Below are positions 7,192-16,100 of a stretch of 26,639 nucleotides of DNA, piece by piece. The position numbers were made by a program, and so were the translations under genes. The notes under the pieces are model-generated. The model ran no database searches, was not told the DNA's origin, and was given only the letters and a program-made list of their open reading frames with translations. The DNA is taken from positions 1 to 26,639 of the forward strand of contig SLDE01000065.1 in NCBI GenBank assembly GCA_007125455.1. Reading direction: 5' to 3'. The stretch is from Ectothiorhodospiraceae bacterium (GTDB lineage Bacteria; Pseudomonadota; Gammaproteobacteria; Thiohalomonadales; Thiohalomonadaceae). The stretch's first letter is position 1. Each line of letters opens with the position of its first letter.

Positions 7192-7583
7192 GGGGCCTCC
7201 CCGTTGGCTGGGTCGATCACGCCCTTTTGCACTTCCATGCGTTCCGCGCTGGAGAGGTTGATCTGGCGCCCCTCCACGGTGCGGAAGCTGCGCCCGTTGA
7301 TATCGTCGCGATAGACGTAGTAGGTCTGCACCTCGCCGCTGTGGCTGTTGATCACCTGCACGGTGAAGAGCTGGCGCGATTCCTGCCACTTTAGGTAGTA
7401 GAAAGCGCCGGAGATCCCCAGGGTGATCACCACCAGTAGCAGCGCGGCGATCATCGGCGCACGGCTGGGAGGGCTCTGCTCGGCCTCGCGGGCCAGTGCC
7501 TGCCGACGCTCGCGGCTGTTCTTGTGGCGCACATAGACGATGGCGGCGATCAGGATCAGCGCGGTAATCAGGACTTGGGTCAT
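7188..7583 (-). CDS. Membrane protein with two hydrophobic segments, function unknown
   Basis: A 131-residue protein not matched to a family I know. Segment 1 is at the very N-terminus (MTQVLITALILIAAIVYV), followed by a highly charged stretch (RHKNSRERRQALAREAE). Segment 2 is near 46-66 (MIAALLLVVITLGISGAFYYL). The remaining 65 residues (VQVINSHSGEVQTYYVYRD through NLSSAERMEVQ) form a soluble, probably periplasmic beta-rich domain. The ATG at 7583 is chosen because it places the hydrophobic helix at the start; no clear ribosome site is seen and an upstream ATG at 7655 is possible. The stop overlaps the cvfB-like start by four bases, which points to a two-gene operon that links a membrane protein with an RNA-binding one. 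Confidence 0.65.
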   Translation of the reverse strand: MTQVLITALILIAAIVYVRHKNSRERRQALAREAEQSPPSRAPMIAALLLVVITLGISGAFYYLKWQESRQLFTVQVINSHSGEVQTYYVYRDDINGRSFRTVEGRQINLSSAERMEVQKGVIDPANGEAP

Positions 7584-7626
7584 GGTGCAGCGACGGGTTG
7601 AGGGTACAGCACGAAGTTTACCGCAA

Positions 7627-7648
7627 TTGCCCCATCGGTTGGGGGCAA
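7627..7648. promoter_or_regulatory. Inverted repeat in the divergent 7583/7703 promoter region
   Basis: TTGCCCC (7627-7633) and GGGGCAA (7642-7648) form a perfect 7-base inverted repeat with an 8-base centre. It lies in the 119-base gap between the divergent membrane-protein/cvfB pair and ackA-xfp, where an operator for either transcript would be expected. It could also be a small RNA hairpin. There is no direct evidence of a binding protein. Confidence 0.35.
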
Positions 7649-7702
7649 ATGTCATATTGATCGGCTATGGTTACACCACTCGACTCAAATCAAGGGAGAT
7701 CC

Positions 7703-8854
7703 ATGCTGCACCAGCACAGCCGCGCCACGGTCTTGGCGGTGAACGCCGGCTCATCATCACTCAAGCTGACCTTGTTTCCCCCTGACGAGCCACCCTTGGC
7801 GCGTCGCATTGAGCGGATTGGCGAGTCCGGTGCGCTGGAGGATCATCGCGCCGCACTACAGGCCGCCTGGGAGGCGTGGCACGAGCAAGGACGGCTGGAC
7901 GCATTGACGGTGGCAGGCCATCGGGTGGTCCATGGTGGGGAGGCCTTCGATGGGCCGGTGCGCATCAATGATGCGGTGCTCGCCCGTCTGCAGGGGCTTT
8001 CCCACCTCGCCCCGTTGCATAACCCGATTGCCCTGCAATGTATCGAGGCCTTGAGTGAGCTGGCCCCGGCCCTGCCCCAGGTGGCCTGCTTTGATACCGC
8101 CTTTCATCACACCCTGCCTGCCCACGCCTTCCACTATGCCCTGCCGCCGCGTTTCTACCAGCAACACGGCATCCGCCGTTACGGTTTTCACGGCCTGTCG
8201 CTGGCGGCGGTATCGCGTCGTGCCGCCGAATGGCTGGAACGACCACTGGCCGAGCTTAACCTGATCATCGCCCATCTGGGCAATGGCGCGAGCATCACGG
8301 CGCTGGAGGGCGGGCGCAGCGTGGAGACCTCGATGGGCTTCACCCCGTTGGAGGGGTTGGTGATGGGCTCTCGCGCCGGGGATCTGGACCCGGCCATCCC
8401 GAGCTTTCTTGAGCGCCAACTGGGGATGCGCGTCGAGGAGGTGGAGCAATTGCTCAACCAGCGCAGCGGCCTCAAGGGCCTGTGTGGCCACGGCGACCTG
8501 CGCGAGATCCACGACCTGGCCGACCACGGCGACCGGGCTGCCCGCCTGGCCCTGCAGATCTATGTACACCGTATCCGCAAGTACATCGGTGCCTATACGG
8601 CGGTACTGGGGCGGGTGGACGGGCTGATCTTCACCGCCGGGGTGGGCGAGCATGACGCACGCATCCGCGAGGCGGTCTGTGCAGGGCTCGAACCCTTGGG
8701 CTATGTTTTGCAAAGTATCCATAACCAACAACACCGGGGCGGCGCCGCCGCCCTGCAGCAGCCATCCAGCCGCACGGCGATCTGGGTGATCCCCACCGAT
8801 GAGGAAGGGGAGATCGCCCGTGAGGCACTACAGACGCTTGGGAGTATTGCATGA
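7703..8854 (+). CDS. ackA: Acetate kinase
   Basis: Acetate kinase interconverts acetyl phosphate + ADP and acetate + ATP. Seen motifs: the N-terminal phosphate loop VNAGSSSLK (residues 13-21), HRVVHGGEAF, FDTAFHHTLP, YGFHGLS, IIAHLGNGASI, the signature MGFTPLEGLVMGSRAGDLDP and the late FTAGVGEHDARIRE. In the last, His replaces the Asn found in most family members (GIGEN). The ATG at 7703 is preferred over an upstream in-frame start at 7667 because AAGGGAG precedes it at good spacing. The 383-residue length is slightly short of the common ~400. It overlaps the phosphoketolase start by four bases (ATGA), so the kinase is positioned to draw ATP from the acetyl-P that phosphoketolase makes. Confidence 0.95.
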   Translation: MLHQHSRATVLAVNAGSSSLKLTLFPPDEPPLARRIERIGESGALEDHRAALQAAWEAWHEQGRLDALTVAGHRVVHGGEAFDGPVRINDAVLARLQGLSHLAPLHNPIALQCIEALSELAPALPQVACFDTAFHHTLPAHAFHYALPPRFYQQHGIRRYGFHGLSLAAVSRRAAEWLERPLAELNLIIAHLGNGASITALEGGRSVETSMGFTPLEGLVMGSRAGDLDPAIPSFLERQLGMRVEEVEQLLNQRSGLKGLCGHGDLREIHDLADHGDRAARLALQIYVHRIRKYIGAYTAVLGRVDGLIFTAGVGEHDARIREAVCAGLEPLGYVLQSIHNQQHRGGAAALQQPSSRTAIWVIPTDEEGEIAREALQTLGSIA

Positions 8855-11253
8855 GCAAAAAGACCGCAACAAAGAAGCCCCCCACAAACAAGCAAAAACC
8901 GTTGGCCAAGGGCGAACTGAAACAGCTCGATGCCTGGTGGCGTGCCGCCAACTACCTCTCGGTGGGACAGATCTACCTGATGGACAACCCGCTGCTGCGT
9001 GAGCCGCTCGCCCCGGAACACGTCAAGCCGCGTCTGCTCGGCCACTGGGGCACCACCCCAGGTTTGAATTTCATCTACGCGCACATGAACCGGGTGATCA
9101 AGCAGCGCGACCTGGATGCCATCTACATCACCGGCCCCGGTCACGGTGGCCCCGGCCTGGTGGCCAACACCTGGCTGGAGGGGACCTATAGCGAGGTCTA
9201 TCCCGATATCTCCCAGGACGCCTCGGGGATGAAGCGGCTGTTCAAGCAGTTCTCCTTCCCCGGCGGGATCCCCAGCCATGTGGCCCCCGAGACCCCCGGC
9301 TCGATCCACGAGGGGGGGGAACTGGGCTACGCGGTGTCCCACGCCTACGGCGCGGTGTTCGACAACCCGGAGCTGATCGCCTGCACCGTGGTCGGCGACG
9401 GCGAGGCCGAGACCGGCCCGCTGGCCGCCGCCTGGCACTCGAATAAATTCCTCAACCCGGCCACCGATGGCGCGGTGTTGCCCATCCTGCACCTGAACGG
9501 CTACAAGATCGCCAACCCCACCGTGCTGGCACGCATCCCCCACGAAGAGCTGGAGGCCCTGATGCGCGGTTACGGCTACGAGCCACACACCGTAGAAGGG
9601 GCCGATCCGGACAAGATGCACCAGCAGATGGCTGCAACCATGGACAAGGTGCTCGACGAGATCGCCGCGATCCAGCACCGTGCCAGAGAGGAGGGCGACA
9701 CCAGCCGCCCACGCTGGCCGATGATCATCCTGCGCTCACCCAAGGGTTGGACCGGCCCCAAAGAGGTGGACGGCAAGAAGACCGAGGACAACTGGCGCTC
9801 CCACCAGGTGCCCTTTAAGGAGGTGCGCGGGGTGCCGGAACATATGCAGTTGCTGGAAGAGTGGCTGCGCAGCTATAAACCGGAAGAGCTGTTCGATGAC
9901 AGTGGCGCGCTCAAGGCCGAGATCGCCGCACTCGCCCCCGAGGGCCAGCGGCGCATGTCCGCCAACCCCCACACCAACGGCGGGCAACTGCTCAAGCCCC
10001 TGCGCCTGCCCGATTTTCGCGACTATGCGGTAGAGGTTGCACGACCCGGCGTGAACAACGCCGAGGCAACCCGTGCGCTGGGCGTGTTTCTGCGCGATGT
10101 GATGGCCAAGAACCTGCCCAGCAAGAACTTTCGCGTATTCGGCCCGGACGAGACCGCCTCCAACCGGCTGGATGCCCTGTTTGAGGTCACGCCTCGCAGC
10201 TGGAACGCGACCACCCTGGAGGAAGACGACCACCTGGCGGTAGACGGGCGGGTGATGGAGATCCTCTCCGAACACACCTGCCAGGGCTGGCTGGAGGGCT
10301 ACCTGCTCACCGGGCGACACGGCTTCTTCTCCTGCTACGAGGCCTTCATCCACATCATCGACTCGATGTTCAACCAGCATGCCAAGTGGCTTAAGACCAC
10401 CAAGGACATCCCCTGGCGCGCCCCGATCGCCTCACTCACCTACCTGCTTACCAGCCACGTCTGGCGGCAGGACCACAACGGCTTTTCCCACCAGGACCCC
10501 GGCTTTATCGACCATGTGGTGAACAAGAAGGCCGACGTGATCCGCGTCTACCTGCCACCGGATGCCAACACCCTGTTGTCGGTGAGCGATCACTGCCTGC
10601 GCTCGCGCGACTACGTGAACGTGATCGTCGCTGGCAAACAACCGGGACTGCAATACCTGGATATGGACGCCGCGGTCAAACACTGCACCGCCGGGGTAGG
10701 GATCTGGGGCTGGGCCAGCAACGACCAGGGCAGCGAACCAGACGTGGTGCTGGCCTGTGCCGGGGATGTGCCGACCCTGGAGACCCTCGCCGCGGCCGAT
10801 CTACTGCGCCAGCACCTGCCCGAGATCAAGGTACGGGTGGTCAACGTGGTGAATCTGATGCGCCTGCAACACGACAGCGAACATCCGCACGGCCTGAGCG
10901 ACCGCGAATTCGACAGCATCTTCACCAAGGACAAGCCGATCATCTTCGCCTACCACGGCTATCCCTGGTTGATCCACCGCCTCGCCTACCGACGCTGCAA
11001 CCACAAAAACCTGCACGTGCGCGGCTACAAGGAAGAAGGCACCACCTCCACCCCCTTCGACATGGTGGTGATGAACGACCTGGACCGCTTCCATCTGGTG
11101 ATGGACGTGGTGGACCGCCTGCCCCAGCTCGGCGCACGCGCCGCCTACCTCAAGCAGATGCTGGCGGAAAAGCTGATCGACCACGCCAACTACATCCGTA
11201 AATACGGCGAGGACATGCCCGAGGTGCGCGACTGGTATTGGCCTTACGGATGA
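8851..11253 (+). CDS. xfp: Xylulose-5-P / fructose-6-P phosphoketolase
   Basis: A full-length 800-residue thiamine-diphosphate enzyme that splits xylulose-5-P (or fructose-6-P) with phosphate into acetyl-P and glyceraldehyde-3-P (or erythrose-4-P). Diagnostic stretches: HWGTTPGLNFIYAHMNR, the GPGHGGPGLVANTWLEG block, PSHVAPETPGSIHEGGELGY, the ThDP/Mg site VVGDGEAETGPLAAAWHSNK with the later LNGYKIANPT, and TGRHGFFSCYEAF. No frameshift or gap is seen. Whether it uses F6P as well as X5P cannot be told from sequence. It is coupled to ackA by an ATGA overlap. The two give a route from sugar phosphate to acetate and ATP without loss of CO2. The gene is clearly GC-rich, like the RND block. Confidence 0.96.
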   Translation: MSKKTATKKPPTNKQKPLAKGELKQLDAWWRAANYLSVGQIYLMDNPLLREPLAPEHVKPRLLGHWGTTPGLNFIYAHMNRVIKQRDLDAIYITGPGHGGPGLVANTWLEGTYSEVYPDISQDASGMKRLFKQFSFPGGIPSHVAPETPGSIHEGGELGYAVSHAYGAVFDNPELIACTVVGDGEAETGPLAAAWHSNKFLNPATDGAVLPILHLNGYKIANPTVLARIPHEELEALMRGYGYEPHTVEGADPDKMHQQMAATMDKVLDEIAAIQHRAREEGDTSRPRWPMIILRSPKGWTGPKEVDGKKTEDNWRSHQVPFKEVRGVPEHMQLLEEWLRSYKPEELFDDSGALKAEIAALAPEGQRRMSANPHTNGGQLLKPLRLPDFRDYAVEVARPGVNNAEATRALGVFLRDVMAKNLPSKNFRVFGPDETASNRLDALFEVTPRSWNATTLEEDDHLAVDGRVMEILSEHTCQGWLEGYLLTGRHGFFSCYEAFIHIIDSMFNQHAKWLKTTKDIPWRAPIASLTYLLTSHVWRQDHNGFSHQDPGFIDHVVNKKADVIRVYLPPDANTLLSVSDHCLRSRDYVNVIVAGKQPGLQYLDMDAAVKHCTAGVGIWGWASNDQGSEPDVVLACAGDVPTLETLAAADLLRQHLPEIKVRVVNVVNLMRLQHDSEHPHGLSDREFDSIFTKDKPIIFAYHGYPWLIHRLAYRRCNHKNLHVRGYKEEGTTSTPFDMVVMNDLDRFHLVMDVVDRLPQLGARAAYLKQMLAEKLIDHANYIRKYGEDMPEVRDWYWPYG

Positions 11254-11312
11254 AAAAGGCGTGCAACGCACAGTTCGCCAAGGATGTGAATAAAGGGCAC
11301 TACCCATGTCTA

Positions 11313-11346
11313 GCCCGATATCGCGTCGAGATAGGATAGATCGGGC
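11313..11346. repeat. Inverted repeat downstream of xfp
   Basis: GCCCGAT (11313-11319) and ATCGGGC (11340-11346) form perfect 7-base arms around a 20-base loop. The position, about 60 bases after the xfp stop, would suit a terminator, but there is no T-run after it. It may instead be a regulatory site. The rest of the 252-base gap (11254-11505) holds no gene I can support. Confidence 0.3.
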
Positions 11347-11439
11347 ACATAGATTAGGTGTCAGGCTCAAAAAAGGGTGGGATACGCAATCCTTTGGTAT
11401 GTTGGCCGGATCTCGCTGGGGTTCCATCCGGGCGACAAG

Positions 11440-11479
11440 TTGGCGGTTTGTATGTACTAAATATATACTTCGTTAGTAC
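11440..11479 (+). promoter_or_regulatory. Promoter and palindromic operator of the toxin-antitoxin module
   Basis: A -35-like TTGGCG (11440-11445) is followed after 18 bases by TATACT (11464-11469), a good -10. A 7-base inverted repeat, GTACTAA (11454-11460) and TTAGTAC (11473-11479), brackets the -10. This is the layout expected for autorepression by a ribbon-helix-helix antitoxin such as the one that starts at 11506. The bases are seen directly; the regulation is inferred from how such modules usually work. Confidence 0.5.
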
Positions 11480-11505
11480 TTGGTGGTTGATACTGGGAGT
11501 GGCGC

Positions 11506-11781
11506 GTGCCAAAAGAAGCTGTTTTCACCATGAAACTGGAGCCCGAACTGAGGGCTGAGTTCATCGCCGCTGCGGCTGCTGATAAGCGGCCAGCCTCTCA
11601 GGTTGTCCGCGAGCTGATGCGTCTTTATATCGAGCAGCAACAGCAGTCTCGCGAATATGATGACTATCTGCGTCGCAAGGTGGAGGTTGCTCGCGCCTCA
11701 ATGCTGGCGGGGCGTGGCTTGTCGAATGCCGAGGTTGAAGCCGAATTTGATGCTCGGCGTAATAAGGTGCTGGAAAATTAG
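11506..11781 (+). CDS. RHH-type antitoxin of a ParE/RelE-family module
   Basis: A 91-residue protein with a GTG start and a GGGAG ribosome site about seven bases before it. The N-terminus (VFTMKLEPELRAEFIAAAAA then SQVVRELMRLYI) has the pattern of a ribbon-helix-helix DNA-binding domain. The C-terminal half is charged and helical (YDDYLRRKVEVARASMLAGR and NAEVEAEFDARRNKVLEN), as expected for the part that wraps around the toxin. It should neutralise the downstream toxin and repress its own promoter. The toxin start follows its stop by two bases, which is the classic layout. Base composition is somewhat lower in GC than xfp, which fits a mobile module. Confidence 0.85.
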   Translation: MPKEAVFTMKLEPELRAEFIAAAAADKRPASQVVRELMRLYIEQQQQSREYDDYLRRKVEVARASMLAGRGLSNAEVEAEFDARRNKVLEN

Positions 11782-11783
11782 GC

Positions 11784-12068
11784 GTGATGGTTGTTTGGAC
11801 ACCCGAGGCGCAACAGGATCGCGCCGACATCTGGGACTACATCGCAGCGAATAATCCGCTCGCGGCTATGCACATGGATGAGCTGTTCAGCAATGCCGTT
11901 GCTAGGCTTGAACAGAACCCCAGGATGGGGCGTCTCGGCTTGGTACCCGGCACCCGCGAATTGATCCCCCATGAAAGTTACCGCATTGTCTATGAAATCC
12001 AGGGCGGTAGGGTATGGCTGCTTGCCTTGGTGCATACCGCCCGGCAATGGCCGCCGATCAATGCCTAA
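11784..12068 (+). CDS. ParE/RelE-family toxin
   Basis: A 94-residue protein of the ParE/RelE toxin fold: VVWTPEAQQDRADIWDYIA at the start, then NPRMGR, PGTRELIPHESYRIVYEI and the end VWLLALVHTARQWP. The Y-R-(I/V)-(V/I)-Y and H-x-A-R-Q-W features are characteristic of ParE-like members, whose known targets include DNA gyrase; RelE relatives cleave mRNA. Which target applies here is not known. The start is either GTG at 11784 or ATG at 11787 (first two codons GTG-ATG). It ends 21 bases before the convergent corA stop, with no terminator between. Confidence 0.87.
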   Translation: MMVVWTPEAQQDRADIWDYIAANNPLAAMHMDELFSNAVARLEQNPRMGRLGLVPGTRELIPHESYRIVYEIQGGRVWLLALVHTARQWPPINA

Positions 12069-12089
12069 CATTCAGGCGAGAAGTGGCGT

Positions 12090-13163
12090 TTAAAACCACC
12101 CCCGCCGCCGGAAGGCAAAGATCATCCCGCCCGCCACGCCGAGCATAAACAACCAGAGGATCGGATAGCTGTAGTACCACGCCAGCTCGGGCATCGCCCA
12201 GGGGCTGTCGCCAGCGAAGTTCATGCCGTATACACCGACGATGAAGGTGAGCGGGATGAAGATGGTGGCGATCACCGTGAGCACCTTCATCACCTCGTTG
12301 AGCTTGTGGCTCAGGCTGGTGAGGTAGACATCGAGCATGCTGGCGGCCATCTCGCGATAGGATTCCAGCAGGTCGAGGATCTGGATGGTGTGATCGTAGC
12401 AGTCGCGCAGGTAGGGCTGGGTGCTGTCGTGGATAAAACCGTGGCCTTCGCGGTTGAGGTTGGCCATTACTTCGCGTTGTGGCCAGAGGTTGCGGCGCAG
12501 TAACAGGAGATCCCGGCGCACCAGATGGATGCGCGCCAGGGTCGGCTTGCCGGGAGAGTCGAGCAGTTCTTCCTCCAGCTCCTCAATAGTCTCCCCCAGC
12601 TGCTCCAGTAGCGGGAAGCCCTGATCGACGATGACATCCAGCAGGGCGTAGAGCAGGTAGTCGGTGCCGCGTTCGCGGATGCGGCCACTGCGCTTGCGTA
12701 GCCGCTCGACAACTGCCTGGAAGGGTTGGTCTTCGCCGTGATGAAAGCTCAGTAACATGCGATCGGTGAGGAACAGACTAACCTGTGTAAAGCTCAGCTC
12801 GCCTTCTTCGTCCAGCCGGGGCAGGTTCATGGTGATGAAAAGCTGATCCGGGTAGCTGTCGACCTTGGGGCGCTGGCCCGTGTTGAGTACATCCTCCAGC
12901 GCCAGGGGGTGCAGGCCAAACTGTTTGCCTAATTGTTGCAAAGTCTGCGGATCCGGCTGGCCCTGCAGGTGTAGCCAGCGTATGCCTTCGGGTGCTGGCG
13001 CGGCGGCGATCTCTGCGACGCTCTCAAGGGATGTTTCGTTGAATGACGGCGCGTTGTAGTCGAACAGCTTTAGCCGTAGCGTGCTCGCTTGTGGTTCAGC
13101 GTGTTCACGCAGGGTGCCGGGGGAGGTGCCCGGTGGGTGGTAGCGTTTGCCGAAGTAGCTCAT
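12090..13163 (-). CDS. corA: CorA-family Mg2+/Co2+ channel
   Basis: A 357-residue member of the CorA channel family. It has a large soluble N-terminal domain (WLHLQGQPDPQTLQQLGKQFGLHPLALEDVLN and FITMNLPRL), a long helix rich in glutamate (LGETIEELEEELLD), and two C-terminal membrane segments. The pore signature YGMNF follows the first of these (LTVIATIFIPLTFIVGVYGMNF). The second (YYSYPILWLFMLGVAGGMIFAF) ends with the usual basic tail RRRGWF. Family members form pentamers that pass Mg2+ or Co2+ into the cell; relatives such as ZntB move Zn2+, and the substrate cannot be fixed here. The gene lies 20 bases after the large GGDEF-EAL gene on the same strand and may be co-transcribed with it. Confidence 0.93.
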   Translation of the reverse strand: MSYFGKRYHPPGTSPGTLREHAEPQASTLRLKLFDYNAPSFNETSLESVAEIAAAPAPEGIRWLHLQGQPDPQTLQQLGKQFGLHPLALEDVLNTGQRPKVDSYPDQLFITMNLPRLDEEGELSFTQVSLFLTDRMLLSFHHGEDQPFQAVVERLRKRSGRIRERGTDYLLYALLDVIVDQGFPLLEQLGETIEELEEELLDSPGKPTLARIHLVRRDLLLLRRNLWPQREVMANLNREGHGFIHDSTQPYLRDCYDHTIQILDLLESYREMAASMLDVYLTSLSHKLNEVMKVLTVIATIFIPLTFIVGVYGMNFAGDSPWAMPELAWYYSYPILWLFMLGVAGGMIFAFRRRGWF

Positions 13164-13183
13164 CTGATATGTTACCTGGTCTG

Positions 13184-16100
13184 TTATTCGTCTATATCAA
13201 GCAGCGCCTGTAGCTGCTCGAGTAGTTTGATGTGGATCTGGCGAATGCTCTCCATGCCCGCCTGGGCCTCCGCGCTGCTCCCCTGGTATTTGAGCGCCAG
13301 CAGCTCTGCCGCCTGCTGGTGGAGTTGTTGGTGCAGTGCCTGCAGCCTTGCCAGGGCGGGGGCGATCTGTTGCCGCCCCGCTTGCTGGCGCGCCAGCCAC
13401 TGGCCGAAGCGACAGTCGTGGGCGTCCATCGGTGGCGGGCTGGGCTGCTTGTCGTACAAAAAGTGTTCCAGGGCGCTGACCCAGGCACGATGTTCCACCA
13501 TCGCGAACAGTATCGGCAGATCGCGCTGATGCACCGGTTGCAGGTTGCGACAGATATGACTGGGTTGCCAGCCCTTGAGCCAGTCGGGGATCGCGGTGGT
13601 GGGCATCGGTTTGCCGATGGCATAGCCCTGCCCCAGTTCGCAGCCGAGGCGCAGCAACATCTCACTATGGGCCTGGGTCTCAACCCCTTCGGCGATCACC
13701 AGGCGCTGGAAGGCATCGGCCAGGCCGACAATGCCATCGAGGATCGCCAGGTCGTCCGGGTCTTCCAGCATGTCGCGCACAAAGCTTTGATCGATCTTCA
13801 GCAGTTGGGCGGGCAGGCGTTTGAGGTAGGTGAGCGAGGAGTAGCCGGTGCCAAAGTCGTCCAGCGAGAAGCCTACCCCCAGCTTGCGGCAGGCCTCGAT
13901 GATCGTGGAGACGCCAGTGATGTCCTCCAGGGCGCTAGTCTCCAGGATCTCCAGCTCCAGATCGCCAGGCCGGACGCTTGGGTGGGCGGCCAGTGCCTCT
14001 CGCAGATGCTCGATGAAGTTGGGTTGTTGCAGGTGCAGGGCGTCGATATTGATGCTCACCGGCAGGGCGATCCCGGCCTGGCGCCAGGCTTCGATTTGAT
14101 CCAGGGCGGTGACCATGACCCATTCGCCCACCTCGATGGCCAGGGGGTGGTGTTCCAGTACCGGCAGGAAGGCGGCGGGGGGCAGTAGCCCTCGCTCCGG
14201 GTGCTGCCAGCGGATCAGCGCCTCGGCGCCGATCACCTCTCCGCTGCGCATATTGACCTTGGGCTGGTAGTAGAGCACAAATTCGTCCTTGGCCAGTGCC
14301 TCGCGGATCCGCTCCAGGCTTTCGTGCTGGCCGCGTACCGCCTGGTCATGCTCGGTGTCGAAGATGTGGTAGCGGTTTTTGCCGCTTTGCTTGGCCTGGT
14401 ACATCGCCTGGTCGGCCTGGCGTAGCAGCTGGTCGGCGTCCAGATCCTCTTCCTGGGGGTAGAAGCTCACCCCGATGCTGGCGGAGACGCGCAGTACCCG
14501 CTCCTTGATGGTAAGCGCTTCGGCGCTGGTGTGTAGTAGTCGTTCCAGCACCGGCAGGCTGGCTTCGACCGAGGGCAGGTCCAGCAGTACCGCAACGAAC
14601 TCATCACCCCCCAGGCGGGCCAGGGTGTCCTCATCTCGCAGGGCCAGCTTCATCTGTTCGGCAAGGCGGATCAGCAAGAGATCGCCCATGTCGTGGCCGT
14701 GGGTGTCGTTAACGGTCTTGAAACCGTCCAGATCGAGGTAGACCACTGCCACCATGTGGTGGTGGCGCTTGGCCTGTACCATCGCCTGGTGCAGGCGATC
14801 GGCCAGCAGTACCCGGTTGGGTAGCCCGGTGAGGGCGTCGTAGTGGGCCATGTATTCGAGTTGTTTTTGCTGGTGCTTGAGCTGGGTGATGTCGGCAAAC
14901 AGGCCGATGTAGCGCTGGATCTTTCCCTGAGCGTCCTGGATGGTGCTGATGGTGAGCAGCTCGGCGTATACTTCGCCGCTCTTGTGGCGATTCCACAGCT
15001 CGCCGCTCCAGTGGCCATATTTGTTGAGTGCGTGCCACATGGCGGTGTAAAAGCTGGCATCGTGGTGGCCGGAGCGCAGCAGACGCGGGTTTTTTCCCAG
15101 TACCTCTTCACGTTGGTAGCCGGTGATGCGGGTGAAGGCGGCGTTCACATCGAGGATGTTGGCCTCGTTGTCGGTGATCATGATCCCCTCGTTGGCGTGC
15201 TCGAACACGCTGGCGGCCTGGCGCAGTTGATCGACATGGCGTTTACGCTCGGTAATGTCCGATAGCACGCCGCGAATGTCGACCACACGGCCCTGCGCAT
15301 CGCGCCCCAGCCAGGTGCGTGAGTCGACCCATATCCAATGGCCGTCGCCGTGGCGCAGACGGTATTCGGTGCGAAAATTGTCGGGGCCCTGCTCGATGTG
15401 TTCACGGGTCAGGCGGGCCAGTGTGGGGTAGTCGTCGGGGTGGATCAGTCCGGCATAGGAAAATTGCGCCGCCAGCAGTGCCTCGCGGGTGTAGCCAAAG
15501 CGCTCGATATTGCCGCTGACATGCTCCACCGGCCAGTTCGACTGGTTGGCCCAGCGGATCGCGATCAGCGGTGAGTGCTCGATGATCTCGGCGCTTTCAC
15601 GCAGCGCCATGGCACTGCGGCGGCGCTGACGGCGGATGCGTAGGCTGAACAGGATTGCCCAGCCCAGCGCGGCAAGGAAGAGCAGGATAAGTATCTTGGC
15701 CAGGGTGCGGTGATCCTCCCAAAAGATCTCCAGTGGCACCCGTTCATCGAAGGGGGGCATGCGTAGCGCCCGGGCCAGGTTTTCCACCGGCAGGTAGTCA
15801 CCGGGCGGGGAGAAGCCGCCGATCCCGGCGGCCTGTGCCACCGGATGGTCCTCTGCCAGCCCCATCAGGCTGCTGGCGATCTTGCGTACCGTGCGCTGCT
15901 CCAGGTGGGGCAGGGCGACAAAGGCCCATTCGGGATAGAGTCGGGTGGAGACGTAGTAGGGAAAGTGTTCAAGGTGCTGGGCGTTGATGATCTGTAACTG
16001 GGTCGCTTGCAGACTGCCCTCCTGGCTCATCGCCTCGATCACCCCGGTGCGGATAAAGCCAAAGTCCACCTCGCCGGCCAGTACCGCTTTGACCACCGCG

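Noticed and set aside
8701..9678. 325-codon minus-strand frame across ackA and xfp
   Set aside because: It lies antisense to strongly conserved acetate kinase and phosphoketolase sequence and has no recognisable motif.
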